Part shown: piece after piece, positions 27,384 to 36,990 of the stretch | Layout: the number at the start of each line of letters is the position of its first letter | Position numbering within the stretch: the stretch's first letter is position 1 | DNA from: Usitatibacter rugosus | GTDB lineage: Bacteria > Pseudomonadota > Gammaproteobacteria > Burkholderiales > Usitatibacteraceae | Length of the DNA stretch: 64,000 nucleotides | NCBI RefSeq assembly: GCF_013003965.1 | Contig: NZ_CP053069.1 | Location: forward strand, 3,937,419-4,001,418 | Direction of reading: 5' to 3' | The notes under the pieces: model-generated | Seen by the model: only the letters and a program-made list of their open reading frames with translations | Told to the model about the DNA's origin: nothing | Database searches by the model: none | Translations under genes and position numbers: made by a program

Positions 27384-29475
27384 GGACCCGTTCGAAAAGG
27401 CGCGGCCAGCTATCCAGCTCGCGGCCCGTCACGATGCGCAGCGACGGATACCACGGCGAGCGGTCCTCGCCCACGCGAACCCAGTAGTAGAAGGGCGGGT
27501 TGTCGGCGAGGTAGAGGAGCCACGTGGGCTTGCCGAGCGCCGCGCCCAGGTGCGCCGTCACGTTGCTCGTCGTGATCACGAGGTCGCAAGCGTCGATCAC
27601 CGCGAGCACGCCCTCCAGATCGTTGCGCAGGTCGAGGCCGTCCACGCGGCGGATCGTATCGCCGTGCTTCGCGACGAAGCCGGCCCGCTCTTCGGCCGTG
27701 TCTCCGTATTGCACGTCGACCAGGCGAACGTCGTTGCGCGCCGCCAGCGGAGCGAAGGCTTCGAGCGGCGCGGATTTCTTCGCCTGCACGAAGCCGCGCG
27801 CCACCGGCTGGAAGCTACGCCACGAAATGGCCACGAGCCGGCGGCCTGGTTCGGCCAGCTGCTGGCGATAGCCCTCGCGACGCAGCGGATCCGCGAGCAG
27901 GATGGATGGCGGTTGCGCGTCGAAGCTCGCGACATCGGGGCGGAGGATGCGTCCCAGCGAGCCGCTCGGCAGGTAGCGATCGCAGCCCTCGAAGGCGCTG
28001 TTGGCCACGGGCGTATCGACCATGCGCCAGCCCGGATTCGCGCGCGCGAACGCGGGACGCAGCCGCGGATCGACCTCGAGCACGAAGTCCGTGCCGCGAG
28101 CGGTGAGCGAGGGCAGCAGCGTCGCGGCCAGCAGCCGATCGCCGACGCCCTGCTCGCCCCAGATCGCGACGCGGTGGCCATGATCGAGATCCGCCACGGT
28201 GAGCTCGGGGAGGTCGAAGGCGCGCCGCACGACGGTGGGCGGGGTCGTCTCGAAGCGCGCCTCGTGCAGCGTCCATCCCGGGCCGAGCTCCATCTCCAGC
28301 AGCTGGGCGAGGCCGAGGTTGTAGGCCGCCCGCGTCGCGCGCGGGTTCGCCTGGAGCGCCCGGCGGTAGTACTCCATCGCTTCGCGGCGCTTGCCCTCTT
28401 CCTGCAGCAGGTAGCCCAGGTTGTTGAGCGCATCGAAGTGGTCGGGCTTCACGGCGAGTGCCTGGCGATAGCACGCCATCGCTTCCTCCGTGCGGCGCTG
28501 CTCGTGCAAGACGAGACCGCGATTGCTCAATGCATCGGCGTGGCCGGGGTCGCGATCGAGCACGCGCTGGTAGGCGGCGAGCGCTTCCTCCGGGCGGCCG
28601 AGCGCGCCGAGGGCATTGCCCAGGTTGTTGAGGGCGTCCATCGAATCGGGCTGGATCGCGAGCGCCCGCCGGTGCGCGGCCTCGGCGTCGGCGTAGCGGT
28701 GTGCGGCGTAGTAGGCGATGCCGAGGTTGTCGTGCACGGGTGCCGCGTCGGGCCGCAACGTTCCGGCGCGCTCGAGCGCCGCGATGGCGCCGGGCACATC
28801 GCCGCGCGTCTTCAGCAGCAAGCCGAGGTTGCTGAAGGCATCGCCCAGCCGCGGGTCGATGCGCGTCGCGGCTTCGTAGTGGGTCATCGCGTCGGATTCG
28901 CGCCCTTCGGCGAGGAGCGCGTTCGCGAGGTTGTTGTGCGCCGCCGCGAACTGCGGCCGGAGCTGCAGCGCCTTGCGATAGGAGGTCACCGCTTCGCCCC
29001 CGCGGCCGGCCTCCTGCATCACCAGCCCGAGGTTGTAGAACGCCTCGGCATAGTCGGGCTTCAGCGCTATGGCCTTGCGATACGCCTGCTCCGCACCGGC
29101 TGCGTCGCCCGTCGCCTTGCGAACGCCACCCAGCGCGCCCCATGCGAGCGCGAAATCCGCCTTCAACGCGATCGCACGCTCGAGATCCGCCCGTGCGGCA
29201 TCCAGCTCGCCGCGGCCGATGCGGGCCTGGGCGCGATTCACGAGAGCGGCCGGATGCGCGGGCTGGATCGCCAGGGCCTTGCCGAAGCTCGCGAGGGCCT
29301 CGTCATGGCGGCCCAATTGGCCCAGGACGATGCCGAGGAGGTGATGGCCTTCGGCGTGCGCCGGGCTCGCGGCGACGAACTGGCGCAGCGCACCCTCGGC
29401 CTGCGGGAGCTTGCCCGCCTGGAGCGATTGCACCGCGCTCGCCCAGAGCGCCTCGGGAGATGGGGAGTTCGCCAT
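27364..29475 (-). CDS. TPR-repeat protein with glycosyltransferase-like C-terminal domain (copy 1)
   Basis: 703 residues. About eleven TPR units (residues 5-400; e.g. 'YNLGLVMQEAGRGGEAVTSYRKAL') precede a C-terminal domain with 'VAIWGEQGVGDRLLAATLLPSL', 'LVAISWRSFQPVARG' and 'LVITTSNVTAHLGAALGKPTWLLYL', matching the downstream paralogue position for position. 'WGEQGVGD' replaces the usual nucleotide-sugar loop of family 9 enzymes. It starts 3 nt after the ilvA stop, so both TPR genes ride on the ilvA transcript. Activity is inferred from fold resemblance only. Confidence 0.8.
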   Translation of the reverse strand: MANSPSPEALWASAVQSLQAGKLPQAEGALRQFVAASPAHAEGHHLLGIVLGQLGRHDEALASFGKALAIQPAHPAALVNRAQARIGRGELDAARADLERAIALKADFALAWGALGGVRKATGDAAGAEQAYRKAIALKPDYAEAFYNLGLVMQEAGRGGEAVTSYRKALQLRPQFAAAHNNLANALLAEGRESDAMTHYEAATRIDPRLGDAFSNLGLLLKTRGDVPGAIAALERAGTLRPDAAPVHDNLGIAYYAAHRYADAEAAHRRALAIQPDSMDALNNLGNALGALGRPEEALAAYQRVLDRDPGHADALSNRGLVLHEQRRTEEAMACYRQALAVKPDHFDALNNLGYLLQEEGKRREAMEYYRRALQANPRATRAAYNLGLAQLLEMELGPGWTLHEARFETTPPTVVRRAFDLPELTVADLDHGHRVAIWGEQGVGDRLLAATLLPSLTARGTDFVLEVDPRLRPAFARANPGWRMVDTPVANSAFEGCDRYLPSGSLGRILRPDVASFDAQPPSILLADPLRREGYRQQLAEPGRRLVAISWRSFQPVARGFVQAKKSAPLEAFAPLAARNDVRLVDVQYGDTAEERAGFVAKHGDTIRRVDGLDLRNDLEGVLAVIDACDLVITTSNVTAHLGAALGKPTWLLYLADNPPFYYWVRVGEDRSPWYPSLRIVTGRELDSWPRLFERVHERLDA

Positions 29476-29478
29476 GCC

Positions 29479-30990
29479 TCAGCGCAGGAAGAGGCGGTAG
29501 GCGGGGTTGCGCGACTCGTCGGTGTAGTCGTAGCCCAGCTCGCGGAGGAACCGGCGGAAGGCCCCACGCTCGCGCTCCGGGATCTGCAGGCCCACGAGGA
29601 CGCGGCCGACGTCGGCGCCGTGGTTGCGGTAGTGGAAGAGCGAGATGTTCCAGCCCGAGCCCATGTGCGTGAGGAAGTTCATCAGCGCGCCCGGGCGCTC
29701 GGGAAACTCGAAGCGGTAGAGCATCTCGCCCTTCGCTCCGCGCCCGCGGCCGCCGACGAGGTGGCGCACATGGAGCTTCGCCGTCTCGTTGTCGGAGAGG
29801 TCCACGGTCTTCATGCCCTTGCGGGTGAGCTGGCCGATGATGCGGTCGGTCTCCTCGCGGCTCGACACCGAGATGCCCAGGAAGATGTGCGCGGCGCTGT
29901 CGTCGGCATACCGGTAGTTGAACTCGGTGACACTCCGCTTGCCGAGCAGCTCGCACAGCGCGCGGAAGCTGCCGGGCTTCTCGGGAATGGTGACGCCCAG
30001 CACCGCCTCGCGGTGCTCGCCCAGCTCGGCTCGCTCGGCCACGAAGCGCAGGCGATCGAAGTTCATGTTGGCGCCGCAGGCGATCGCCACCAGCGTGCGG
30101 CCCTTGGCCTTGCGCTTCGCGGCCCAGCGCTTGGCGCCCGCGAGTGCCAGCGCACCCGACGGCTCCACGATCGTGCGCGTGTCCTCGAAGATGTCCTTGA
30201 TGGCCGCGCAGATCTCGTCCGTATCCACGAGCACCATCTCGTCGACGAGCTTCTTCGCGAGGCGGAAGGTCTCCTTGCCGACCTGCCGGACCGCGACGCC
30301 GTCGGCGAAGAGGTTCACGTGCGGCAGCGTCACGCGCTTGCCGGCCTTCAGCGACGCGGTCATGGCGTTCGAATCCGTGGGCTCCACGCCGATGATGCGG
30401 GTGCGCGGCGAGACTCGCTTCACGTACGACGCGATGCCGGCGATGAGGCCGCCTCCGCCCACCGGAATGAAGATCGCGTCGATGGGCTGCGCGTGTTGCC
30501 GCAGGATCTCCATGCCGATGGTCCCCTGCCCCGCGATCACCAGCGGATCGTCGTAGGGATGGACGAACGTGCGGCCCTGCTTGCGTGCGAGCGCACGGGC
30601 GTGCACGTTGGCCTCGTGATAGCTGTCGCCGTGCAGCACGACGTTGGCGCCGCGCGCCGCCACGGCCGCGACCTTGATCCGCGGCGTGGTCACCGGCATC
30701 ACGATGGTGGCCGACGTGCCGAGCTTCTGCGCGGCGAGCGCGACCCCCTGGGCATGGTTGCCGGCGCTCGCGCAGATCACGCCGCGCGCGAGCTTCGCGG
30801 TCGAGAGGTGCGCCATCTTGTTGTACGCCCCGCGCAGCTTGAAGGAGAACACCGACTGCTTGTCCTCGCGCTTCAGCAGCACGTGGTTGGCCATGCGCCG
30901 CGAGATGCCCGCCACGGGCTCCAGCGGGCTTTCCACCGCGACGTCGTAGACGCGCGCGGCGAGGATCTTCTGCAGGTAGTCGTCCTTCAT
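29479..30990 (-). CDS. ilvA: Biosynthetic threonine dehydratase (threonine ammonia-lyase)
   Basis: 503 residues, the long biosynthetic form. The PLP lysine is Lys51 in 'FSFKLRGAYNKM', the phosphate-binding loop is 'GGGGL' at 178-182, and two C-terminal ACT-like regulatory domains (about 325-503) would bind isoleucine and valine. It makes 2-oxobutanoate for isoleucine. It is divergent from rpiA with 35 bp between starts. The start is the ATG at 30990; upstream in-frame sequence runs into the rpiA gene. Confidence 0.96.
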   Translation of the reverse strand: MKDDYLQKILAARVYDVAVESPLEPVAGISRRMANHVLLKREDKQSVFSFKLRGAYNKMAHLSTAKLARGVICASAGNHAQGVALAAQKLGTSATIVMPVTTPRIKVAAVAARGANVVLHGDSYHEANVHARALARKQGRTFVHPYDDPLVIAGQGTIGMEILRQHAQPIDAIFIPVGGGGLIAGIASYVKRVSPRTRIIGVEPTDSNAMTASLKAGKRVTLPHVNLFADGVAVRQVGKETFRLAKKLVDEMVLVDTDEICAAIKDIFEDTRTIVEPSGALALAGAKRWAAKRKAKGRTLVAIACGANMNFDRLRFVAERAELGEHREAVLGVTIPEKPGSFRALCELLGKRSVTEFNYRYADDSAAHIFLGISVSSREETDRIIGQLTRKGMKTVDLSDNETAKLHVRHLVGGRGRGAKGEMLYRFEFPERPGALMNFLTHMGSGWNISLFHYRNHGADVGRVLVGLQIPERERGAFRRFLRELGYDYTDESRNPAYRLFLR

Positions 30991-31025
30991 AACCTGCAAG
31001 GATACCAGTGGGTTATCCTCCGCCC

Positions 31026-31688
31026 ATGGACCAGAACGCACTCAAGAAGCAGGTCGGCGAAGCGGCGCTCAAGTACGTCCGCGACGGAATGATGCTGGGC
31101 GTGGGCACCGGATCGACGGTGAACTTCTTCATCGAGGCGCTGGCCGCGAGCCGCATCCAGCTGAAGGGCGCGGTCTCCTCCTCCGAGGCCAGCAGCCAGC
31201 GGCTGCGCGCCGCGAAGATCGAGGTGCTGGAGCTGAACGACGCGACGACGTGCGACGTCTACATCGACGGCGCGGACGAAGTCGACCGGGGCCTGCGCAT
31301 GATCAAGGGCGGCGGTGCCGCGCTCACGCGCGAGAAGATCGTCGCGGCCGCGAGCCGGCAGTTCGTCTGCATCGCGGACGGCTCGAAGCTCGTGGACGTG
31401 CTGGGGAAATTCCCGCTGCCGGTGGAGGTGATCCCGATGGCACGCAGCTACGTCGCGCGCGAGATCGTGACCCTCACGGGCGGCCAGCCCGAGTACCGGA
31501 TCGGCGTGAAGACGGACAACGGGAACGTGATCCTCGACGTGCACGGGCTTTCGATCACGGATCCCGTGAAGCTCGAGACAGACCTGAACCAGATCACGGG
31601 GGTCGTCACCAACGGGATCTTCGCTCGCCGCCCCGCCGACGTCCTGCTGCTCGGGACCCCTGACGGGGTGAAGACCTCAAAAGCCTAA
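31026..31688 (+). CDS. rpiA: Ribose-5-phosphate isomerase A
   Basis: 220 residues, full length. It interconverts ribose 5-phosphate and ribulose 5-phosphate. Family motifs are 'GTGST' (27-31), 'DGADEVD' (81-87), 'KGGG' (94-97) and 'REK' with the catalytic Glu103. The stop codon TAA is itself the first base triplet of the left arm of the large palindrome that follows. Confidence 0.96.
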   Translation: MDQNALKKQVGEAALKYVRDGMMLGVGTGSTVNFFIEALAASRIQLKGAVSSSEASSQRLRAAKIEVLELNDATTCDVYIDGADEVDRGLRMIKGGGAALTREKIVAAASRQFVCIADGSKLVDVLGKFPLPVEVIPMARSYVAREIVTLTGGQPEYRIGVKTDNGNVILDVHGLSITDPVKLETDLNQITGVVTNGIFARRPADVLLLGTPDGVKTSKA

Positions 31689-31819
31689 GGCGAAAGGCGT
31701 CCTCCGCAGATAAACACAGATAAACGCCGATGAAAAAACTTGAGGGGTTTTCGCCCTGCAAGCTTTTGACCTTATCTGCGTTTATCGGTGTTTATCTGCG
31801 GAGGACGCCCTTCGCCTTA
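31686..31819. repeat. 134-bp near-perfect palindrome between rpiA and yggX
   Basis: Outer arms 31686-31733 and 31772-31819 are 48 bp each and complementary at about 44 of 48 positions. Inside, AAAA-CTTG-AGGG (31734-31746) pairs with CCCT-CAAG-TTTT (31754-31767) around a GTTTTCG loop, so the whole element can fold into one long hairpin. The arms contain repeated 'AGATAAAC' words (CGCAGATAAACAC, AGATAAACGC). Its AT-rich words differ from the GC-rich neighbours. It is probably a MITE-like or dispersed palindromic element that now also separates, and may terminate, the convergent rpiA and yggX transcripts. Confidence 0.85.
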
Positions 31820-31821
31820 AT

Positions 31822-32091
31822 TCAGGCCTTAGGGACGTAGCCGGAAGCGACGTCCGCGCCCTCGCCGAAGAGGTAGCGCTTCATCTGCTCCCGCAGGTAC
31901 TCCCGCGCCTTGGGGTCCGCCCCCGAAAGACGGTTCTCGTTCACCAGCATCTTCTGGTGCTCGGTCCAGCCCTTCCAGGCTTCCTTCGAGATCTTCTCGT
32001 AGATCTCCTTGCCCAGCTCGCCCGGGTACGGCGGGAAATCGAGGCCCTCGGCCTCCTTCTTGAGCTTCACGCACTGAATCATTCTGGCCAT
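31822..32091 (-). CDS. yggX: Fe(2+)-trafficking protein YggX
   Basis: 89 residues with the signature '[21 protein letters not shown]' and the single conserved cysteine Cys7 ('MIQCVKL'). YggX protects iron-sulfur clusters and is oxidative-stress related. The ATG at 32091 overlaps the argA stop by one base (TGATG), so it is the last gene of the eight-gene speD-yggX run. The large palindrome begins 2 nt after its stop. Confidence 0.96.
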   Translation of the reverse strand: MARMIQCVKLKKEAEGLDFPPYPGELGKEIYEKISKEAWKGWTEHQKMLVNENRLSGADPKAREYLREQMKRYLFGEGADVASGYVPKA

Positions 32092-33422
32092 CACAAATCC
32101 TTCACGAAGATCTTCGAACGCCGGTCGTAATTGTAGAGGGACTGCTTCCTCTCCGGCAGCTTGGCGAGGTCGGCTTCGACGAAGCCGCGCTCGAGGAACC
32201 AGTGCGAGGTACGCGCCGAGAGCACGAAAAGGCTCTTCAGCCCCTTGGACCGTGCCTGCGACTCGGCGTGCGCCAGCAGCCGCTCGCCACGGCCGCCGTC
32301 CCGATAGAACGGGTTGACCGCGACCGCCGCCAGCTCCGCCGTCTTTTCCTCGGGGAAGGGATAGAGCGCCGCGGAGCCGAGGATGTTCCCGTCGGCTTCG
32401 AGCACGAAGAAGTTGCCGATCTCGTTCTCGAGCTGGGCTCGCTCGCGCTTCACGAGCACGCCCTGCTGCTCGAGCGGCTCCACGATCTGCAGGATGCCGG
32501 GCACGTCTTCCAGCGTGGCGCCGCGGATGCGCTCGGGCGATTCCGGAATCACCATCGTCCCGATGCCATGGCTGGTGAAGAGCTCGATCAGCAGGGCTCC
32601 ATCGGTGTGGCGCGAGACCATGTGCGAGCGCTTCACGCCGTTCTCGCAGGCCTTGATCGTGCACGGCAGATAGATCCGGATGTCCTCGGGAAGGCTGTTG
32701 GCTTCCTGCAGGCGCTTCGCTTCCGGCACCGTGAGCTCGGGGATGAGGCGGCCCTTCGCGTCGGGGGCACCCATGGTCTCGGTGAGGAAGATCAGCTTGT
32801 CGGCCTTCAGCGCGATGGCGGTCTGCGTGGCCACGTCCTCGAGGGTGCAGTTGAAGATGTTGCCCGTGGGCGAGAAGCCCAGTGGCGAGATCAGCACCAC
32901 CTCGTGGTCGTCCAGCCGCCGGCGGATGCCCTCGGCGTCGATCTTGCGCACTTCGCCGGTGTGCTGGAAATCCACGCCGTTCACCACGCCAACGGGCTTG
33001 GCCGTGACGAAGTTGCCGGACGACACGCGGATGTCGGCGCCCCACATCGGCGAGTTGGCGAGCTCGACCGACATCTGCGCTTCCATCTCGACGCGCACGA
33101 TGCCGTTGGCTTCCTTCACGCAGGCGAGCGCGCGGTCGTCGGTGACGCGGCGATTGCCGACGTAGCGCGGCTCGACGCCGTGCTGGCGCATCTGCTCCTC
33201 GATCTGCGGGCGCGTGCCGTGCACCAGCACCACGCGGATCTCGAGGCTCACGAGCACGTTGATGTCGTGGGTGAGCTGGGCGAACTCCCCGTCGGCCAGC
33301 ACCTCGCCGCCGAAGGCGATCACGAACGTGCCGCCGCCGAACTGGTGGATGTACGGCGTGGCCGCGCGGAACCACTTCACGAAGGCTTCGGTCTTCAGCG
33401 CGGGTTTTGTCTTGGTAGCCAT
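32091..33422 (-). CDS. argA: N-acetylglutamate synthase (ArgA, kinase-like plus GNAT)
   Basis: 443 residues. An amino-acid-kinase-fold domain (about 25-270, '[15 protein letters not shown]', '[15 protein letters not shown]') precedes a GNAT acetyltransferase domain (about 295-440, '[24 protein letters not shown]'), the classical ArgA layout. It commits glutamate to arginine synthesis and is usually arginine-inhibited. The ATG follows the rsmE stop with no gap (TAAATG). The other arg genes (argD, argF) lie 25 kb away. Confidence 0.95.
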   Translation of the reverse strand: MATKTKPALKTEAFVKWFRAATPYIHQFGGGTFVIAFGGEVLADGEFAQLTHDINVLVSLEIRVVLVHGTRPQIEEQMRQHGVEPRYVGNRRVTDDRALACVKEANGIVRVEMEAQMSVELANSPMWGADIRVSSGNFVTAKPVGVVNGVDFQHTGEVRKIDAEGIRRRLDDHEVVLISPLGFSPTGNIFNCTLEDVATQTAIALKADKLIFLTETMGAPDAKGRLIPELTVPEAKRLQEANSLPEDIRIYLPCTIKACENGVKRSHMVSRHTDGALLIELFTSHGIGTMVIPESPERIRGATLEDVPGILQIVEPLEQQGVLVKRERAQLENEIGNFFVLEADGNILGSAALYPFPEEKTAELAAVAVNPFYRDGGRGERLLAHAESQARSKGLKSLFVLSARTSHWFLERGFVEADLAKLPERKQSLYNYDRRSKIFVKDL

Positions 33423-34154
33423 TTAGCTCGAGAGATCGCCCCAGAGGGCATTGATGACGGAAAGCGCCGCGAGCGGCGCCGTCTCGGTGCGCAGCACGCG
33501 CGGGCCGAGCCCGGCGGATTCGAAGCCGCGGGACTGCGCGAGGTCGCGCTCGCGATCGGAGAGCCCGCCCTCGGGGCCGATCAGCAGCTCCATCGGCCCG
33601 GTGGGCGCCGAACGCGACGCGAGCGGCTCGGCCAACGGCGAGAGCATCAGGCGCGTGGCCTCGGACGGCAGCGCGATCCAGGCCAGGAAGCCGAGCGTGG
33701 GCCGCACTTCGGGAACGCGGTTGCGCCCGCTCTGCTCGCACGCCGCCACCGCCACGCGGCGCCAGTGCGATTCACGGCGGGCGGCGCGCTCGGCGGAGAG
33801 ACGCACGACACTGCGGTCGCACACGATGGGCTGGATCCACGCCACGCCCAGCTCCACCGACTTCTGGATGATGAGGTCCATCTTGTCGGCTTCGGGCAGG
33901 CCCTGCACGAGGCCCACGTCCACGGGCGACTCGCGCTCGACGTCGCGGAAGGCGGCCGTCTTCACGTCGACGTGCTCCTTGTCCATGCGCGTGAGGATGG
34001 CGTCGTACTCACCGCCACGCCCGTCGAAGACCGTGATCGTGTCGCCCGTCTTCAGCCGCAGCGCCTTGCCGACGTGCTGCGCCGCGTCCGGATCGAGCGA
34101 GAACTGCGCTCCGGGACCGAGGCGGACGTCGACGAAGATGCGGGGCTGGCCCAT
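33423..34154 (-). CDS. rsmE: 16S rRNA (uracil(1498)-N3)-methyltransferase
   Basis: 243 residues, a SPOUT-fold (trefoil knot) methyltransferase. '[23 protein letters not shown]' and the SAM-binding knot '[14 protein letters not shown]' plus '[16 protein letters not shown]' are the RsmE signature. It methylates U1498 of 16S rRNA. The stop is directly followed by argA, and the start lies 19 nt after the DUF350 gene. Confidence 0.95.
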   Translation of the reverse strand: MGQPRIFVDVRLGPGAQFSLDPDAAQHVGKALRLKTGDTITVFDGRGGEYDAILTRMDKEHVDVKTAAFRDVERESPVDVGLVQGLPEADKMDLIIQKSVELGVAWIQPIVCDRSVVRLSAERAARRESHWRRVAVAACEQSGRNRVPEVRPTLGFLAWIALPSEATRLMLSPLAEPLASRSAPTGPMELLIGPEGGLSDRERDLAQSRGFESAGLGPRVLRTETAPLAALSVINALWGDLSS

Positions 34155-34173
34155 CGATCGGTTCTGGTGGGTC

Positions 34174-34584
34174 CTAGAAGCTCATGCAGGAAGCGTTGAG
34201 GATGCCCACGCCGAGCGCGGTCGAGCCGAGGAAGAAGCCCTGGGCCGAGTTGCCCTTGGTGATGTCGTCGCACACGGTGGGTACCAGCAGGCGGATCACC
34301 ATGAACGCCGCGATCTGCACCACGAGCGCGATCACGCCCCAGATCGCCATGTCCACGAGGTTCACGCTGTAGCGGACGGCGGCGCCCAGCGGGATCACGA
34401 AGCCCAGGATGGCCCCCGACAGGCTGAAGGCCGCGGCGATGTTGCCCTCGCGGATCAGCGTGAACTCGGGATGAGGTGTCACGCGGATGTAGATCGCGAC
34501 GAACGCCCTCAGCAGCACCAGCGAGACCGCCAGGTACACGAGGAAGTTGTCGAAGCCGGCGAATGAATCCAGCACGTGGCGCAT
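34174..34584 (-). CDS. DUF350 membrane protein (YjfL-like)
   Basis: 136 residues, four hydrophobic helices: 'LVYLAVSLVLLRAFVAIYI', 'NIAAAFSLSGAILGFVIPLG', 'MAIWGVIALVVQIAAFMVIRLL' and 'GFFLGSTALGVGILNASCM'. The family conserved 'NIAAAFSLSGAILGF' and 'NSAQGFFLGS' are intact. In E. coli the DUF350 protein YjfL is encoded beside a DUF1190 lipoprotein (YjfM) and a glutathionylspermidine-synthase homologue (YjfC); the same trio is found here. Its biochemical role is unknown. Confidence 0.88.
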   Translation of the reverse strand: MRHVLDSFAGFDNFLVYLAVSLVLLRAFVAIYIRVTPHPEFTLIREGNIAAAFSLSGAILGFVIPLGAAVRYSVNLVDMAIWGVIALVVQIAAFMVIRLLVPTVCDDITKGNSAQGFFLGSTALGVGILNASCMSF

Positions 34585-34615
34585 GGCGGTTCTCCCTTTT
34601 TCTTCGGTTCGTCGG

Positions 34616-35740
34616 TCAGGTGAAGCAGTGGGGCACGAAACGGCTGGAATTGCGCGTGATGGGCGAGGTGTCCTCGCGGATGCCGATGCCGGCGCTCTCC
34701 GACCCGACAATCCACGAGCCGATCACGGTGTAGTGGGCGCCGAAGCGCGGCAGTTCGTGGTAAGCCTGCCAGATGAAGCCTTCGGATCCGTACTCGCCGG
34801 GCGCCTCGAGCGTGCTGCCGCCCGCGGTGATGGCCACGTTCGCGCCCTCGCGCGAGTAGATCGGCTTCTTCACGAAATCGGTGGCGAAGCGTCCGGGCTC
34901 GAAGCTCGCCTCGAGCAGGTTCGGATGTCCCGGGAACATCTCCCAGAGCACCGGCAGGATCGCCTTGTTGGACAGCAGCATCTTCCACGCGGGCTCGATC
35001 ACGAGCGTGTGGCGGCCGAGCAGGTGCGTGCCGAACTCCTCGCGCACCAGCCATTCCCACGGATAGAGCTTGAAGAGCACGGCGATGGCGCGCTCGTCGA
35101 GGTCGGTGAAGCGCTTGCCGTTCCAGCCGAGGGCGGCCATGTCGATCGCCCGCGCGTCGAGGCCGGCCTGGATGGCGGTGTCCCTGAGGTAATCGAGGTT
35201 GCCCTGGTCCTCGTCGTTGTCGGCGAGCGCGGCGAAATGCACGACGCGATCGCCGGGGACCTTGTGGCCGATCTCCTTCCAGCGCTCGACCAGCTTCTCG
35301 TGCAGCGAGTTGAACTGGTCGCGATCCGGGAAGACATCCTTCAGCCAGTACCACTGCACGACGGAGGCCTCGAGGAGCGCCGTGGGCGTGTCCGCGTTGT
35401 ATTCGAGGAGCTTCGGCGCGCCGTTGCCGTCCCAGGAGAGATCGAAGCGGCCGAAGAGCGAGGGCTCTTCCTCTTCCCACGACGAGCGGATCAACGCATG
35501 GAAGGGATCGGGAATGCGGAAGCGCGAGTAGTCGCCTTTCGCGATCACGCGGCCGACGGCCTCGAGGCAACGCTGGTGCAGCTCCGCGGTCGCTTCCTCG
35601 AGCGTGTCGACCTCATCGGCCGTGAATTCGTAGTACGCGCGCTCGTCCCAGTACACGCCGTCGAGGGTGTGGAAGTGGAACCCGAGCGCTTCGACCTTCT
35701 GTTCCCAGCCCGGGCGCGGCGCGATCTCGTGGCGCTTCAA
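34616..35740 (-). CDS. ygiC: Glutathionylspermidine synthase-family ATP-grasp protein (YgiC/YjfC-like)
   Basis: 374 residues, the length of YgiC/YjfC, which contain only the synthetase (C-terminal) half of E. coli Gss. ATP-grasp features are 'FGRFDLSWDGNGAPKLLEYNADTPTAL', 'LPVLWEMFPGHPNLL' and 'FVKKPIYSREGANVAI', where the Lys-Lys pair and 'REGANV' bind ATP. These proteins lack the amidase domain, and E. coli homologues have no demonstrated glutathionylspermidine synthase activity. Here the gene follows speD and speE, which make spermidine. The ATG is directly adjacent to the ygiB stop. Confidence 0.9.
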   Translation of the reverse strand: MKRHEIAPRPGWEQKVEALGFHFHTLDGVYWDERAYYEFTADEVDTLEEATAELHQRCLEAVGRVIAKGDYSRFRIPDPFHALIRSSWEEEEPSLFGRFDLSWDGNGAPKLLEYNADTPTALLEASVVQWYWLKDVFPDRDQFNSLHEKLVERWKEIGHKVPGDRVVHFAALADNDEDQGNLDYLRDTAIQAGLDARAIDMAALGWNGKRFTDLDERAIAVLFKLYPWEWLVREEFGTHLLGRHTLVIEPAWKMLLSNKAILPVLWEMFPGHPNLLEASFEPGRFATDFVKKPIYSREGANVAITAGGSTLEAPGEYGSEGFIWQAYHELPRFGAHYTVIGSWIVGSESAGIGIREDTSPITRNSSRFVPHCFT

Positions 35741-36121
35741 TCAGCCTCCCGACGAGGAGGACGAGGAGCGCCCGGTCGAACCGAAGCCTCCGCGCGACGA
35801 TGACGACGTCGTGCCGCTGCTCGTGGACTGCGTGGACGTGGAGCCGATGGAGCGCGAGCCCGCGAAGCTGCGGTTGCTGCCCCAGGAGTTGCCCGCGAGG
35901 AAACCGCCGGCCGCATAGAGCGGGCCGTAGTAGAAGCCGCGGTTCGCGTTCTTCGCATCGGTGGCGGGCGTGCAGTCCTCGGCCTTGTTGCCCCAGTCGG
36001 CGAGGCAGTCTTCCTTCGAGGCGTAGACGTCGCGCCGGTCGTCGCTGCAGCCGGCCAGGGCCGCCACGCCGATCAGCACCAGCGTGACCGTTCCCGAAGA
36101 CTTGCGGAGCTTCTTCAGCAT
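35741..36121 (-). CDS. ygiB: DUF1190 lipoprotein (YgiB/YjfM-like)
   Basis: 126 residues. Lipobox 'LAGC' with Cys25, then a cysteine-bearing segment 'SKEDCLADWGNKAEDCTPA', then 'GFYYGPLY' and a Ser/Gly/Thr-rich low-complexity tail. This matches DUF1190 proteins (YgiB, YjfM), which are nearly always next to a YgiC/YjfC gene. An outer-membrane or periplasmic lipoprotein is expected. It starts 11 nt after the speE stop and abuts ygiC with no gap. Confidence 0.86.
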   Translation of the reverse strand: MLKKLRKSSGTVTLVLIGVAALAGCSDDRRDVYASKEDCLADWGNKAEDCTPATDAKNANRGFYYGPLYAAGGFLAGNSWGSNRSFAGSRSIGSTSTQSTSSGTTSSSSRGGFGSTGRSSSSSSGG

Positions 36122-36132
36122 CGACGCCTCCC

Positions 36133-36978
36133 TCAGGAGACCAGCTTGCGCACGTAGTTCGGCAACGCGAACACCGCGCGATGGATTTCACCGTTGTAGT
36201 ACTGCAGGTCGCGCACGTCTCGCTTCCCGAGGCGAACATCGATCTCTTCCGGCGTCACGGCTTTCGGATCCAGCGCGTCGGAGGCGATGGCGAAGCCCCA
36301 GATCGAACCGTAGAGCGGGATGTGCACGAAGTAAGGCGTCACGCGCGCGAAGACCTGGCGGAGGTTCGCCATCGTAGCGCGCACGCGATCCGGGTGGGAG
36401 AACGGCGAGCCCAGGTGCAGCGTGAGCGCGGCTCCGGGCGCCATCGCCCGCTTGGCGAGCGCGAAGGTGGCCGGCGAATAGAGCTCCATCGATGGGCCCA
36501 CGGGATCGGTGAGGTCCATGCCGACGATGTCGTAGCGGGCCGCCGTCTCGCGCAGGTAGGCGAGGCCGTCGCCCACCGTGACCTTGAGCTTCGGATTGTC
36601 GAAGACGTGGTTGTGCACCTTGGCGAACTGCGCCTTCGAGATCGCGATCACGTCCGGGTCCAGCTCGGCCATGTGCACCTGCTCCATCGTCGAGTGCTTC
36701 AGCAGCTCTTCCGACGAACCGCCGTCGCCGCCGCCGATCACGAGCGCTCGCTTCGGCGCCGGATGGGCGGCCGCGGCCGGGTGCACGAGCGCCTCGTGGT
36801 AGAAGAACTCGTCGCGCTCGGACGTCATGTTGAAGCCGTCCAAACGGAAGATGCGGCCGAGCTCCGGCGTCTCGTACACCTCGAGCAGTTGGAACGGCGT
36901 CTGCCGGCGCTCGACCAGCGTGCCCTCGAAGTACACGCCGGACGCGTCGTTCAGGCGCTCGTAGATCTTTTCGGTCAT
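36133..36978 (-). CDS. speE: Spermidine synthase (polyamine aminopropyltransferase)
   Basis: 281 residues. The SAM-type nucleotide loop 'VIGGGDGGSSEELLKH' and the catalytic-aspartate motif 'GMDLTDPVGPSMELYSPATF' are present, and the gate/tetramer segments 'ERNDASG', 'LLEVYETPELGRIFRLDG' look normal. It transfers aminopropyl from decarboxylated SAM to putrescine. It lies 40 bp behind speD with a GC hairpin in between. Confidence 0.95.
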   Translation of the reverse strand: MTEKIYERLNDASGVYFEGTLVERRQTPFQLLEVYETPELGRIFRLDGFNMTSERDEFFYHEALVHPAAAAHPAPKRALVIGGGDGGSSEELLKHSTMEQVHMAELDPDVIAISKAQFAKVHNHVFDNPKLKVTVGDGLAYLRETAARYDIVGMDLTDPVGPSMELYSPATFALAKRAMAPGAALTLHLGSPFSHPDRVRATMANLRQVFARVTPYFVHIPLYGSIWGFAIASDALDPKAVTPEEIDVRLGKRDVRDLQYYNGEIHRAVFALPNYVRKLVS

Positions 36979-36990
36979 CGGATGGAGAAA

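Noticed and set aside
26920-31092. A 1390-residue frame antiparallel to the TPR genes and ilvA
   Set aside because: Arg/Ala-rich shadow of three real genes with clear family motifs; no start signal.
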